Source of the DNA: Archilochus colubris
Taxonomy: Eukaryota; Chordata; Aves; Apodiformes; Trochilidae
Direction of reading: 5' to 3'
Length of the DNA stretch: 64,000 bases
Assembly: GCA_023079485.1 (NCBI GenBank)
Contig: CM041083.1
Span: forward strand, 176,011,480 to 176,075,479
Below the pieces are notes generated by a model that saw only the letters and a list, made by a program, of their open reading frames with translations, was not told the DNA's origin and did not search any database. Below, one piece after another: positions 9,901-23,355 of the stretch (the stretch's first letter is position 1; the number at the start of each line of letters is the position of its first letter). Position numbers and translations under genes: made by a program.

Positions 9901-12272
9901 AAGGGTTTCCTGCTTCATAGGCACCTGCATCTTGTGTCTGCTGGATCTGTATGTGAGAAAAACTGAGATTCCAAAGGTAAATTATTATTTAGTTTCATTA
10001 ATAAGGCTTAGCATAAAAGCAAAGGATCAATGAAATATAGCTCTGGTTTTGCACTGTAGCCTATGTAGAATCTGATCTGGGATTATATTGCAGAAATACC
10101 AGTAAATTAGTATTATTGACATTAAAAGTGGAATATCATTATTTTGGGACTAACTAATATGTCTCTTTTTTTTATTCATCAGCAGAAAAAATTCTGCAAT
10201 TTCTGCTGCTCTTTCTGTTGGTGTTGCTACAATAAACTGTGTGTATCATACTTGGCACTTACTATTCTTTTTAAATTTACTCTAACACCTAAAGACTTTT
10301 AATTGAAAAACTCAGCTGTAACTCATGCTTGCATTAACCCCATGGTGCAATCAGAGAAACATACACTAACCCAAGCTGTGTTATAGATACAGAGGGTTTC
10401 AGTGTGCAAGGTACAACCATGTGTTCAGAACACTATAGTTAATTTTTATACAGGCATTAGAGATGCCTGTTTATAAATAAATATCACATCCAAAGTATTT
10501 TTTTCCATTTTATGCATTTAATTGCTTATTTTACTGTTATAGCCATCATTATAACCAGTGATTACATTTTTAAGGCTCTAATTTTTAAGGCTAGTAGGTT
10601 TGTATATTATTTCAAAAGCTGACTTATTTATATACCGTGTCAAATTCATTCTCAATGGGGTTCCCTTAGATAATGGATTCACTTCAGAGATTGGAAAAGC
10701 ATAATTATAGCTCATCCCACGCTGTTTCATATATGGGGATGAAAATGAAATCTGGAGTAAGGACATTATGAGCAAGACATGCATCTTCTAAGATAACAGT
10801 TACTAAGCAATGTTATTCTTCCCTTTTGTAAAGCACTAATCCATGCAAATATCTTCCTGTTGAGGGTCAAAGAATAATTTTTTACTTAATTAGAGTCCCC
10901 TATTACTTATTTGTTACAAGCAGAGCTTTCTTTTTCTAACACCACACAGATTTTTGTGTTGTGATTCTCTGCATCAGCTGGAATTAATTCAGATGCATCT
11001 CCTGACACCTACTCCAGTTTAGTGTGTCTTGCATCCACCTTTCTATTTTTCATAATCAAAAATCCTGTTTCCAAATAACTGATTATGGGAGATGTTGTAT
11101 GAAGGGGATATCCTAGCAGGTATTTGGTGACGGTTCCACTTAACATCAAACTGGGTATGGTCTGGGTCATAACATAATATCACACTGCAAAATAAGACCT
11201 TGATCATCTCCAGTTTTTAGGTGATTCCATAACTTTTGAGGGCCTCATTTCTAAAAAATATGAGTGAACTCAATTTACCTAAAACAGAAAATGGACATAC
11301 TACCCTTTTATGACACAAGTTATTTTTGCAATGCAGAGGATCAGAGCAAGAACTGATCTCCTATCTCAAATTATTTTGCATAAAACACACTCATTTTGCT
11401 GCAAACATACACTTTCTACAGTAAAACATCACACATGTCTCTTTAGCAGGTTGTTTATCTCACCAGTGACCGATCATTTCTGTTTCTTCACCCCCTTATT
11501 ACCACTCTGATGGAAACTCTGTCACTTTTACTGGGGTGGCTCTGATTTTCAGAAGGCTTCAGGGACTTGCACAGTTCCAGTCCTTCCCATTTATAATGAG
11601 AAACCTTTTCAACAAAAATCTGATGGTGCACATCCAGCTTCTGACTTGCTATGATGAGTGAGGAAGGGCTATGAAACCTCTCTTACTTTATGTATTAACT
11701 GACAGTTTGCCTGTATAATATATTCCCTGGTCCAGCTTCATTTTGATGGATGGACTCCCATAAACTGGTTTTACCAATACATGACCCTTTGTGAGGAAAC
11801 TTCTATTTGGATGGAAAAATTACTCTTCTGCAACTAACACACTGTGAGGTGACATTTTTGGGAACAAATAAGCCTATCTGCAATAAACGAGGCTTCCTGT
11901 ACCCAAACTTTTCTCACACTTCAGCAGAGGAGATATCATTTGTGGCATATTTTAGGTTCTTATCACCCAAGTTAGCTCTGCCATCACTGTGATTAACCAT
12001 GAAGTCCAGGTGAATCCTATAGAGATGATGGAAATTATAATAATGATAATAAAGACTAGTACTTTGGATTATAGGCGTTTTGAATTTCTATGTATTTCAC
12101 TAAATTAAATATGCCTTTAATTTGTGTTAAAACCATAACTAAAGTTGATTGCAAATGATAGGAGGTCCTATTAAAACAACAAGCATAGCAGACTGTGCAC
12201 TGTTATTTGATGAAGAGCAAAAAAAGAACATTCCCCTCATTGCATATAGGATTAGTACCTACATTACATTAT
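6931..12272. other. 5.3 kb of unique-looking AT-rich DNA, no gene seen
   Basis: No repeat family or exon is recognised. A T-run lies near 7833-7844. An octamer motif ATTTGCAT with nearby AATTAATG lies around 8846-8870 and could mark a regulatory element, without further support. Open frames are all short (under 70 codons). Short ATA/ATAATG-type runs lie near 12034-12055. Confidence 0.45.
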
Positions 12273-12706
12273 AGAATCATAGAATCATAGAATCATAGAA
12301 TTGGCTGGGTTGGAAGGGACCTCAGAGATCATCAAGTCCAACCCTTGAACCACTGTTGCGGTTGCTACACCATGGCACTGAGTGCCACATCCAGTCTCTT
12401 TTTAAATATCTCCAGGGACGGAGAATCCACTACTTCCCTGGGCAGCCCATTCCAATGTCTGATCACCCTCTCCATAAAGAAATTCTTTCTAATATCTAGC
12501 CTAAACTTCCCCTTGCACAACTTAAGACCGTGCCCTCTTGTCTTGTTGAAAATCGTCTGGCAAAAGAGACCAACCCCCACCTGGCTACCCCCTCCTTTCA
12601 GGGAGTTGTAGAGAGCCATGAGGTCTCCCCTGAGCCGCCTCTTTTTCAGGCTGAACAACCCCAGCTCCCTCAGCCTCTCCTCACAGGGTTTGTGCTTGAG
12701 TATTTT
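12273..12706 (-). mobile_element. CR1 LINE fragment, second subfamily, with octamer tail
   Basis: The left edge holds three copies of the CATAGAAT octamer (the CR1 3' tail read on the opposite strand), followed by the 3' UTR and about 340 bp of ORF2 tail. The minus-strand frame 12365-12727 is open through the conserved C-terminal segment ([22 protein letters not shown]) and ends ALSAMV. This matches the copies at 58782-59168 and 59652-60195 and differs from the ALSNLV-type copies, so it is a distinct subfamily. The well-preserved frame and clean tail suggest a relatively young insertion. It is truncated at the 5' side near 12706. Confidence 0.95.
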
Positions 12707-15700
12707 CCAGTATTTTTTCTCATCCAAATATGATTAACAACCTTCTATTTGCAAGAAGCTCTCCTGCACTCTTCAGCCTTCATTAGCCAGAGAAAGTATT
12801 CACACTGTGTGTTCACTTTTATCTACACCTGGACAAAAGTCAGGTGCCTCTTGTTTGCTTTGTCCTGTTTTTGCAGCTTCATTTTTTGCCTTCAGCCTAA
12901 TTGCACAACACCTGACAAAAATAATCTTTTTTCTTTTTCCATTTCTCTAAGATACGGTCAAAATTTTTTATTGATCTGAGCTACAGTTTCTGCTCATTGC
13001 TGTTATTCATTGTCTATTCTCTTGATTTAAGCTTCCACACAACTTCTGTGTCCACTTTTTATATTCAGGTTCTTTGGCTGCTGAGATTCACAAAGATCCC
13101 AGCTGAGACACCCACCACCTTTTCTTCTGTTTCTCATTTCCCCTTGGCTCAATGCAGTGTCTGGTAAGACCAAATGGATTACAAGGCTTGTTTTTATTTG
13201 CCTGGTTGTGAATGCTGGTTTCCTGTGGTTATTTTAGATGATGAAGAGGCAGCACGTGGCCTTCTTTTATCCTCCTGTTGCTTGGGTCTTGGTATGTTGG
13301 TATGTTGGATGTCACTGCACTGATGGAGTAGCACAGCACTATTTGACATCTCTGTTGATTAGTTATCAAAGAGTTTTGCTATAAGTAGTACTTTTTTTTC
13401 CCCTGATTGTTCAATGTACATGGCAGCAAGGTTGTGTTAGGTAGATGGTATAGGAAGGCTTGCAGCAGGAGTCCTCTTGCAATAGCTTTCAGTCTCTGTA
13501 CAGCAGTTTTGTAGGTACAAGCTAGTGTCAGCTCTAAAAGGTGATATCTGGCTTACCAATTTATGCTTATATCTCAATTTATATATGGGTTTATACTCAG
13601 CTAACTAAGTCCAATCAATTAGCATTCATTAATATTCAGCATCAGCATTAAATATCCATACATTACTAAAAAGGGAGATGATCCTTGCTGCATTCACATC
13701 CTCCCTTTCTCCAAAACTAGACTTCAGAACTGCTTGTTTTTACACCCCAATTGTTTATGGCACTTAAAACATTTCATTGCATTGCTGCACATCTCTCTCT
13801 CCCTCTGCCTTGAGCTGATGGTTGTAAGTCAGACACTGATAAACTTTCAGAGATGGTTGCACTGCCTGTGCCTAACACAGAGCTTCATCAGCCTCAGCAG
13901 AATGAGCCTCTTGTCTAGCATCACATGCAAACCCAGAAATTCTAGTAGTCAGCTGCCAGCCACTTTCCACACCACAGCCTAGTATGAATACAAACCATCC
14001 TGGGAGTAAATTCACCATTAGGTAACTTACCCTGTGTACAGACAGCGCAGTCTGGACATGTAATGATTGAAGAATTACATTTGGCCAATGCTTGTTGTGT
14101 TCCTTCCTACTCCACAAGCCAGCTGGACTTCACCTAATCATGACTTAAAGGACTTTCTTGCTTTAGCCATTATTTCCATGGCCTAGGATTGAATGAGAAT
14201 CTTATTAAATGCACTTTACAGAAATATAGGCAAATACTTCTCAAGGTTGGCCTTAGCATGCTGAGTGTCAGTACAGTGATATTTTGGCCCTTCTGCTTGG
14301 TATTGCTGTAACTCTAACAAAATGCTCAGTCCTGAAATAAAGACAGCAAAACCTTCATTTAGATAAATCTGTTATCCCTCACTCCTCAAAAGGTAGGTTT
14401 CTACATATTCTTATTGCCATGATTAACAACAGGGGAAAACCACATAAATTAAAGTAAGTTACTCATCTGTCCCTGTTATCTAGTAAGATGTGTGATCTAT
14501 TTCTTCTCCACTGATAAAGTGAAAATAAAAAGGACCCAATTTCTGAAATGGCTTTTCAGTAGTTGCAATAGAAGAGACTGAAATGTGAATGATTTTAGCT
14601 TTAGGTAAAAAACAAATAAACAAAACCCCAAAACCAAACAAAAACAAAAAACCCCAAAGAAACAAACAAAAAACCCAACCAACCGAAACAAATTGAAAAA
14701 ACAAATCCAAAAACAATAGACAGTTTCTTTTTTTCCCATTACATAGCAGAGTAACAAACCCTCTGATGTGCTGATGCGTTAAACCAGAACTTGTTTTGAC
14801 TGAGCTGTTGTGATAACTTTATATTTGACAACTGATAAGATAGTTAAAAGAGCTGTTTTGGTTCCTCATGCCTGACATTTGCTGGGAGGTCAAGAGAGGT
14901 GACATTTTGGCCCATAATGGGGATGTGATGTAAATGCAAAATAAATAGTGGTTAGCTAAAAGAACTGAGTACCCTGATATGTAGCACAGAACCAAACCAG
15001 GTGTTAATTGCAACATGTATTAGATTACTCAGGGTTTGCTGTGACACTATATGCAACAACATTGTGCTATGTGTTTGATTTCTGATTTAGTGGTAAAGAA
15101 AGTTGTTGTGCTAACAAAGAAATATCTCCATTCTCAAAGTTTAAGTTTAAAATCACAACTACTTCACAGCTGCTGTAAGTTTCTATCTGTTGAATCACAA
15201 GCTGTTTATTTTAATTGTTCTGGAAAAAGCAATTTTCACCTAATTTTGTTTATCTAGACATCATAGATTTATTTTACCTGCCATGTGATAATCAGAGACA
15301 ATATCCTTTTGACTCAAATGAAGTTTTCTAGGTGAGAAGGTGTGCTCAAGGAACTGTTCACTTTGGTGAGTAATGTAAATGATCAAATACCAATATATAG
15401 TACCAACTTCTGAGTAGGCAATTAGGTTATTTTTTTTAAATTTAAAACCAAGCCAGAAGAGACCAGTTAACCTGACAAAATCAGGTGTAGTTCTCAAAGG
15501 ATGAGCTCTCAATTTATGTTTAACACTTTTATGTCATTCAATGGAAAGAAAGGAAAGCACTTCATGGCCTTGTGGTTGAAAAGCAGGGTAAAAGCTAATC
15601 TTTTTTAATAGTACAGTTATTGGAATATGAAGTGATTAACTGGTGAATGAGAATTCAGAATAAATTAACTGAAAGTCACAGTTCATGTAGTAGGCAAGTA

Positions 15701-17410
15701 ATAGCAAAATTACCATCATGGGGAAAAAAAAACAGATTTAGTAGATTTTGAGTCATGTCCTGAACTGTAATGGAGTTTAGCCAGATAATGCTTTTTGCAT
15801 CCCAACACAGAGAAAAGTCCATAGGATCATGGAGAAGTCATTGTTCTCATTTATATTAGTAGCTTATACACATGCATCCAAACCTTTGTTTTTCTTTGAC
15901 ACATGAGGTTAAATAACAGGCTGCCTGGGTTTAGCACCACATTGTGTATATAAGATACTCAGGGAAAATTTAATTAATAGAGCTCACCACATAAATAGGT
16001 CATTCTGTGGCCAGTAAGCTGTTACTAATTTAATTCCTTTAAATATGTACATAACTACAGTTAAATCTGTGTTTTATAAAAGTAAGTAATAGATTAAAGA
16101 TGCTCAGATGAACCAAAAATTGTTCCCAAGAGCAAAGAAGAAATTAGCCCTGGTTAGTAGTGTGTCTAACACCAAAGAGAGGCAGCTCTGGACTTATGTA
16201 GCTGGCTGGTACCTGGAAAAATACAGGAGGAAAAAATTTGGATCCTTGACACTGGGTAGGACTATATAGCAGAAATGGGAGAAAGACTCCATTAGCAGAG
16301 GAGAATTTTGTTCTCTTTGCTTGCTCATCTCTGCTTATCAGGTGAGAGTGCTAAAATCCTGACTGATGGTTTAGGATGTGCTTAGCCTGGATGATGAGAT
16401 CTGACAAACCATTTGGGCACTAGGGTGGTGCATTACATACTTGTGAGTTCACTGTGGCCCCAATAATTTTTTTACTGTGGAAATGCTGTAATATAAATAA
16501 TTTTATGTTTAATCAGTGTAATGCACTGTGGAATATATGACCACAGAGAAACAAATATTTAAGTGACATCATCTGTGTTGTAAAATAATAGGTGACTGAA
16601 GTGACTCTTTGGCACTCTCCCAAGGATGATACCTTTAAAATCTGATAGATATATAATGCCCTGCTGGGTCAGGAAAGATGTAAATTGGAAATGGATGACA
16701 AGCTGCTATCTAGTGTTTGCTATATAAAAGTATTGTTTCAGAGGCTGGTGATCAAGAGTGCTACATTTATCTCCTGTCTTTTTGTAGTAAATTCAGAGAT
16801 AATGGCCAGGACTTGAGGCCTTGCAAAACAGAAGTAATTATTTGCTTCCATAATCACAGTCTAGTCTGAGAGAGACAAGCAAATTGGTCTGGGTTTTAAT
16901 TATTTAAAAATCCTGACTTTTTTTTTTTTTTTCCCCTTACCTGTTTCACAGCTTTTGTTCTTAAATAAAATACCAGGCAAGCTCTCTGAGTGTTAATTGC
17001 AATCATGTTTATTTTTGGAAAAATCACACAGTTCTTAGTCTCTGGCACAAAACAAAGGTCACTGTGAAGAGAACAGAATACAATAAAGGCACCTGATCAG
17101 CTACCAATTCTCTAATTACCAAAGGTAAAAATGGGTGGAAATTTAGAGAATCCAGGGTTGGTTGACACCTCCCTACATGCACTTTTTTTGTGGCAGGAGG
17201 TCATGTTGCTCATGTTTCTTGGCATGTCCTTGTGCACTCTCAAAATAGGAGATCCACTTCAGACACAGACAAAACCAGGGTGGGCAGGAGAGAGCTGGTG
17301 TATCACCTTGAGAGAGGTCTCCCTTACCTTTAACCACCAAAAAAACAGGGAAGTGTCTCAGTGGTGCCAAAGGGGAGAGGCAATGCTCAACAGCACTTCA
17401 GGTGACACTT
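12707..17410. other. Mostly unique-looking DNA, no gene seen
   Basis: No exon or RNA gene is recognised. It contains the A/C-rich block listed separately, a short 9-bp tandem (tatgttggtatgttgg) near 13292, and a T-run at about 16918-16932. Open frames stay under 95 codons and show no known domain. Confidence 0.45.
14607..14719. repeat. A/C-rich low-complexity block
   Basis: Over about 113 bases the plus strand is almost only A and C, with repeated variants of AAACAAAC and AAAACCCC. The opposite strand is therefore G/T-rich with several GGG or GGGG runs. The two long minus-strand frames here (FLFLWGF-like translations) are a by-product of the base bias and are not genes. Confidence 0.85.
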
Positions 17411-17620
17411 CATAGAATTTTCAGGGTTGGAAGGGACCTTAAAGATCATCCAGTTCCAACCTCCCTGCCATGGGCAGGGACACCTCCACTAGATCAGGTT
17501 GCTCAGAGCCCTCTCCAGCCTGGCTTTAAAAACTTCCAGGGATGGGGCTTCCACCACTTCTCTGGAAAACCTGTTCCAGTGTCTCCACCCTCGTGGTGAA
17601 GAACTTCTTCCTAACATCTA
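17411..17620 (-). mobile_element. CR1 LINE fragment, 3' end, ~210 bp
   Basis: On the plus strand this begins catagaattttcagggttgg, the CR1 tail and 3' UTR in reverse, and extends through the reverse complement of the ORF2 C-terminal region to ttcttcctaacatct. It is truncated to about 210 bp. It keeps the GCCATGGGCAGGG motif of the 3' UTR, the segment disrupted by the LTR in the 23.6-kb copy. Confidence 0.93.
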
Positions 17621-18419
17621 CCGATAGGTAGATAAAAAGCCATTTAGCATTACTAAGTCAATAGCGAACCTGCTGAGAGGCAGCCACTCTGAGGCAGCTG
17701 AATTAGAGCAGCCAAAAAGCCTTAATCTTATACAGAGTGTGGAAGAACACCAACGTCCTTACCATAACTAGGAACAACAACAACAACAAAAAGAAGTGAA
17801 ACTGAAAACCTTAAATGTACATCTGTCTGGATTCTTGCCTACAGAGAAAATCTCAGTGAAACAAATGAGACTGAAAGTGATTTCATCACATTTTAGAAGG
17901 ATTATGGAAATCCTCCCCAAAACCTGGACAAGTCAATAGATAGTGACTTAGCTCATCATAAATGTGAAATTGATATTTAATATCCATACATCAATCTTTT
18001 TAAGCAATGTGCATAGCAGATTTCTTTGTTTTCCTGTGTGTTCAATTCATACTCTGGCAGAACTTAAAGGCTCTGAACAAGACAGAACTCATTATACAAG
18101 TATTTAAAAGGTGTTTTAAAAGGTGTAGAAAGACTGTAATTTTCTAATACATTTTCTATAACATTTTACTGTGTGTGTTTTATGCTCTCCTTAGCAAAAA
18201 GTGGCTGGAAACACATCAGTGATCACATTTGCCCAGTTCAGTTGTTAAATCCCTTGAAACAGCTTCTTCCTTTTGCTCATCCTGCTCCCCTGGTTTCCAG
18301 AAATAGAGGAATAGTCCCCTGTAGTATAGATTTGTAGAGACCTCCAGAAGAAATGTTACTGACCCCAAAGAACTGCAGAAAATATTTCTTGTGTTTAAAC
18401 ATTTATATGAAGCTGCTGC

Positions 18420-18468
18420 TTTTTTTTTTTACTTCTTTTTCTTTTTTTTTTTTTTTTTTTTTTTCCCC
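18420..18468. repeat. Poly-T / pyrimidine tract
   Basis: Pyrimidines run with a single A interruption, including 23 consecutive T at 18442-18464. It could be the poly(A) tail of a minus-strand retrocopy, but no retrocopy is recognised beside it. Confidence 0.85.
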
Positions 18469-18778
18469 ATAAATAAATGAATCTGCCAGGATTACTGGCT
18501 TAACTGTTTCAAAGTTCCCAGATTTGGAACTTTTCATCTCAAAGGATGTTTTTAGCTTCAAAGTGATAAAAATGCAGGAAAACCTGTCAAAGCTGTTAAT
18601 TTCCTTTTTCTACTTGGTTTCCCAATTTGGAAGGAGAGGAGGGAATATTTGTTTGTGTTTATGTGCTTCATATGTCTTTATTTGCTTCTGGGATTATTCA
18701 AAGATGTGAAGTTTTTCCTGTAATTTTTCAGTAGAACAATTACTTAGGGTTCTTTATGTTTTGAACTGCAGCTGATTT

Positions 18779-18801
18779 AAAAAAAAAAAAAAAAAAAAAA
18801 A
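18779..18801. repeat. Poly-A tract (23 A)
   Basis: An uninterrupted A-run follows GATTT and precedes CCCAAACAGAC. No retroposon body is recognised on its 5' side, so it is recorded as a simple repeat only. Confidence 0.85.
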
Positions 18802-18980
18802 CCCAAACAGACAGGAAACTTCCCACAATAGTAAGGAAAATAAGGAAAGTAATGAACCACTCCCTGAGAAAAAGAATAATATGAGATAAAGAAGCAAAGA
18901 TAGGAAAATAATTGAGAGAAAGAAAAATAATTGTGGTGTTCAGCACTGCCACTGTTTTGCTGTGGGAAGATTCTGCTTCT

Positions 18981-19388
18981 TTATGAACAGACTGCAGAGG
19001 GCTTTGCACAGGAGTGAGGATGCTGCCCTCCCTGTATCTGAGAAATAAATAACTGGTGTGGCTGTTTTCCCTGAGGGATTTTGTCTTCTTTAAACATGCC
19101 TTTCTCTAGGGCCTGGCTGAAGTAAAGAGACATTTGGAGTTGAAAATCTTGTAACTCTTTTATCACTTTTCTCCCTTGCTCCTCCTCAGTTAAACAAGGA
19201 ACTGTGCTGCCATTTGCCATCTGAGTTGAGTTTTCCAGCTCTGAAAGAAACAAAACTGCTTCGTTTCTGGGGCACCCACTAGTGGAGGTGATACAATTTT
19301 CATTTTTATTTCCTGACATGGTTTGCCTTAGGAGGCTTTTTCTGGTGGCTGGGTCCTGCATCCTCCTTGGTGGTACAGATGTGCTCCA
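18981..19388 (-). other. Weak candidate terminal coding exon, unknown gene
   Basis: On the minus strand a T-rich tract ending TTTTTTACAG (AG at 19390-19389) is followed by a frame open for 135 codons to a stop at 18981. The translation has an ordinary protein composition, with a charged stretch EEEQGRKVIKELQDFQ in its middle, and no signal peptide or membrane segment. An AATAAA hexamer lies about 300 bp downstream (18677-18682). That arrangement would fit a last exon with a short 3' UTR. Against this, I recognise no family, several open frames of this length are expected by chance in this window, and no partner exon was found. Treat it as a hypothesis; the frame itself is certain, its use is not. 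Confidence 0.2.
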
Positions 19389-22300
19389 CTGTAAAAAACA
19401 ACAATCTCTTAGTTACTATTTCAAAACAGTGGCTGTCCCAGGAGGAAATGTGCTAAGACTTTTATGTTCCTAATTCTGATGAAAAGCAAGAGTCCATTTT
19501 TAGAGCTTTTTACAAGCAACACAACTGAGTAATGCAGAAGGAATGAAAATACTATCATATCTTCTTATGGTTCCCCAAGTCAAGTTTTATTACCATTTTA
19601 TCTGAACTTTAGACATTTTACGGTTTGCAGATGCAAAATTCAAAGTCTTAGTTACTTCTTACATCCCCAAAAGGAACAGCTCTCAATTCCATGGTGGTGA
19701 CTGGAGCTGACAAGGGCCTCTGTCTGTCCTGCCTGAGGAGGAACCCAGAGCAGATGCCACGAGGTGATGAGTTTTTCCTACTGAAATTCACCCTTCTCAG
19801 AAGGCTGTCACGATATCAGCATTTTAGCTTGATGCAGAACATATTTCTTTAGTGGGGTTTTCTTAATGTAACATTGACAGCTGGTTGACCATCTCCTGTG
19901 CTTTCAGAAGGTCTTATGCAATACAAGAACTGTGCCTGTGCAGGGTAACAGCTCTTTTTAATTTGGTCATTAAATATAAAAGCAGTACTCAGATGAGATG
20001 TTGATAAAAGTCTTCAGAAAAAAAACAACATTTCTCCCTGGTGATTCTTTGGGGTGATTTTTCTGTTACTTATACTGTTCTAATCCCTATCCAAATCATG
20101 CTGTGGGGCTTCTTCCAAGCTATTTAATCAGAAATAAGCATAAAAAACCAGTGTGACAAATGCTGCAATCAGTTGTTATGGGACAAGTAGAATTTCAGGA
20201 GAAGTTGGATGCTATACATGCTAAGTAAACATGACATTCAGCTCCTTGTCCTTTGAACAAATATAGACACCACAAGAGAAAAACACTTGAAAAAATATTT
20301 AAGTATCATTATAGATAAAAATGCATCCATTGATTTTATATGAGAAAAGAGAATACTTAACTGTATGCCCAAAATAAGAAAATCCACATCATGTTGAGGT
20401 CAAATGAGACAGTGAATGTGTGGAAGAAAGGATCAGTTGTGAAAACACATTTTCCTCTTGTGTTACGTGTAGGAGGTGAAATTGTACCACTTTCTAGATG
20501 CACATAGGAATTTCATCTGCTGCTGAACTCTTCACATCCATAGGGCTTGTCTCTGCAAGTCACTAGCACTCTTATTTAAGAAAGAAGAGATGGTCAGCCC
20601 TGTTTCCATTTGTCAGTAGTGAGAATCCCCATGCTCAGAGGGATCAGGGCAGGGCAGCTGCTGTCACCCCAGCACATCAAGACCCCTGGAGACCCTTGCA
20701 GTAGCAATCATCCCCTCTTGCTTTCTTCCAGGCTGATACCAGCAGTTTTGGGTAACACTTTTCCTGCTTGAAGGAAAGACCTTGACAGGTCTTTTCTGAA
20801 AGCTTTTTCCCTTTAATTTACCAGGTATCTGCTTGGGTCACATCCCTCCACTGTGCAGGGAGCCCCATGTCCCAGCTCCAGGTCCTCCTGCAGCATCCCC
20901 CCTGGAGCACGCCTGGAAGCCACCCCGAGTGCTTGGCACGCTGCAGGATTACTCACTCTCAGCTGACATTTTTTTGGGACATTCAGCCTTGCTTTTTTTT
21001 CTTTCTCTAATTAACGTCAGAACTGTTTTATTGTCATGCTCTCTTTATCCCAGCATTCCTCTAATTAGCTCCCCGAGTTATTCTGTGTGTATTTGAGGCT
21101 GTTCAGTGTTAATGAGCCTGTCAGTCACAGCCTTCAAAGACTGGGAGAGTCTTCAGCTTCAGAGGAGCTGAAGATGGAAAGGACTTATTAGAGCTGGTTA
21201 GTTCCTGTCTCAGAAAGCAAGAGTCCTCCAGGCTTAGTCCAACCACTTGTAAAACTGCCAACTTTTCTTTCATGCTTTGAGGGTGGCATATATATATGGG
21301 TTTGTTTTTTTTTCAGATCAGCAGTTTGGCCAAGGCAAACTTTGCATATTAAAATGAAAAGTTACTGCCAAGTGTCAAAGGCTACATGGAAGGATTATGC
21401 CTGATTTGCAAATACTCTGCTCTCCATTATGGTCTTAGATTATTCTGAAACTCCATTGTATGTAAATAAAATCCTTTCTGAGCTTGCTAAATTAGGGACA
21501 GTACAGAAGCCAATGAAACCTCTGAAACCCACACAGGATTGTTGGAAACCAGTCACACTGGACCTCGGACTGTCACCAGGACCTGAGCTACCTCTTCAGT
21601 TTGGAGTTGCTTCATGCAGGTCTGGACTCATCCTGGAAGCTGCTGTAGCAGACTTTCACTGAGCCACATGTTCACAGAGCCACCTTTCACTTGTCCAACA
21701 AACTTTTCTCATTTTATTAAATTCAAGATTTCAGAGACTACAGCCATTCCACTATCAGCTAGATGGTTTCTGCCATGATGTGTCTGCTGTAGAAGGGGCC
21801 TCCTTCTGTCACTGCTCTGCCTACCCACCATGTAGAGATCCAGCCCTTTGTGCAGGGAGCCCATCTTGCTGTCTACTAAATAGGATTCTACTGGATGAGC
21901 TGATTTGGAAAGGCTTAACAATAATAACCAGAGAGAAAAATTGTCATTAACAACATCATGACAAGGGCCTATTTCCATGTGGACTCATGAGTGGTTTGAC
22001 TGCAGGGATATCTCCCAAAAGAGAAAAAGGAGTCACAGATCTTTACAGAGATTTATCTAAGTGGGCTTTTTATTTGGGAGCTGCTCAGAGTCACTGCTGT
22101 GACTGGGGCAGAAGCTGCAAAGCTCTAAGAAGTCTCAGCTCTAAATCCTCCTGCTATATGGATAAGCTGCACAGAGAGGGCTCCTTGGCTGCTCCTGGAG
22201 ACAGAGTTGCTGATGTTGCATTATTTAAGTGGATATCAGTGCCCACCAAAGTTTCTGAGAAACTGCACCAGAAAATCCGGAGACTTTTCAGCTTGCCACT

Positions 22301-23355
22301 GAAATTGTTAAACACAGACCATCCTCAAGTGGCTGCAATGCCATCAGGGAGCCTTGCTCATGAAATGCTATTTTTTCTCTTCCATTCCACTCAGATCCTC
22401 TCAGCTTGAGGAGCTCCTGACAGCTCCCAGCAGCACCACAAGCCCACCAATTCCCAGCCAGCCCACATAGGGCAGAGAGCAGCTTCTTCTCCTCCTCTTG
22501 GCAGTCACCTCTTCTCCCTCTCATGCACAGACACCAGCCTCCCCTCTGAAGTCTAAAAAACCCCAGTTCATTTTATCTTTTCTCATATGCCATATCTTCC
22601 CCCAGCAATTTTATTTGCTCTCTTCAGCACCAAAAACTGGTCACAGAAATCCAGAGCTGACCTTCCCACAACTGAAAGACAGCTCCTTGCCTTGTTTTCA
22701 GGCTATCTTCCAGTTTAGGGATGATATTTCCCTGTTTTTCTTTTCAAAACCATGCAATTCCTGCCCCATATTCAGCTGCTGACTGTAGCAACCTGCCAAC
22801 CTGTTTCCTATCAAACTGTCAATTTGGAGTGGGAAATAATCTCAGTAAATCCATAAGAGTCAATAATTTTCTTCTAAGTGCTTCCAAAAAACTTTTTTTT
22901 TTTTGCAAGATCTTTCTGGGACCTGGAGACTGGGAATTTCCTGGCTCTTCCTTGCCCTCTCACAGAGGTTCAGCAGCATCAGTGCCTTTCTCAGCCTCGC
23001 AGGAGCTCACATCTTCTGCAGCTTCTCACAGCTTTGTGCTTGCTGTGACTATGGTACACCCTGAGGTGCATTCTGTCCCTTTGTCACTGGTATAAAATGA
23101 TTAGTCAATTGATTGCAGTTAACCCTTTTACTAAGGGAAGCAAAAAAAAAAAAAAACCCAAACATTTTACACAGGTGCAAACAAAAGACATTAAGTATAA
23201 TCAGTTAATAACTCTCCCTCTGTACTGATAATGGATTATACGTTTCCTAATTCTCTCCTTATTGCAGGTATTCCTAAAGAAGATAGCAAGAAATCATGCA
23301 ATGACCAGAGATATCTCATTTTCTGCCTTTCTTTTCCTGATTTCCCTATTTCCAC
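19389..23355. other. 4 kb of unique-looking DNA, no gene seen
   Basis: A GC-richer patch at about 20830-20945 and frames of 140 and 124 codons (21987-22409 and 22721-23095, plus) were examined. Neither shows a known motif, and lengths like these are expected by chance. A-runs and T-runs occur near 22890-22902 and 23142-23157. The stretch 21010-21120 (ATTAACGTCAG, CTAATTAGC) looks like possible conserved non-coding DNA but is unsupported. Confidence 0.45.

Larger units (their letters stand above)
17621..18980. other. Unique-looking DNA with homopolymer tracts
   Basis: Two tracts stand out: a pyrimidine tract at 18420-18468 containing a run of 23 T, and a run of 23 A at 18779-18801 followed by CCCAAAC. 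On the minus strand an AATAAA signal lies at 18677-18682, about 300 bp downstream of the stop of the candidate exon at 18981-19388. A CAACAACAACAACAA stretch lies near 17774. Confidence 0.5.

Noticed and set aside
14480..14757. Two overlapping hydrophobic minus-strand frames
   Set aside because: They are translations of the T/G-rich strand of a low-complexity block, which gives Phe/Leu/Val-rich peptides without being a membrane protein.
21987..23095. Frames of 140 and 124 codons, plus strand
   Set aside because: They share no frame or splice signals that would join them and match no family I know.
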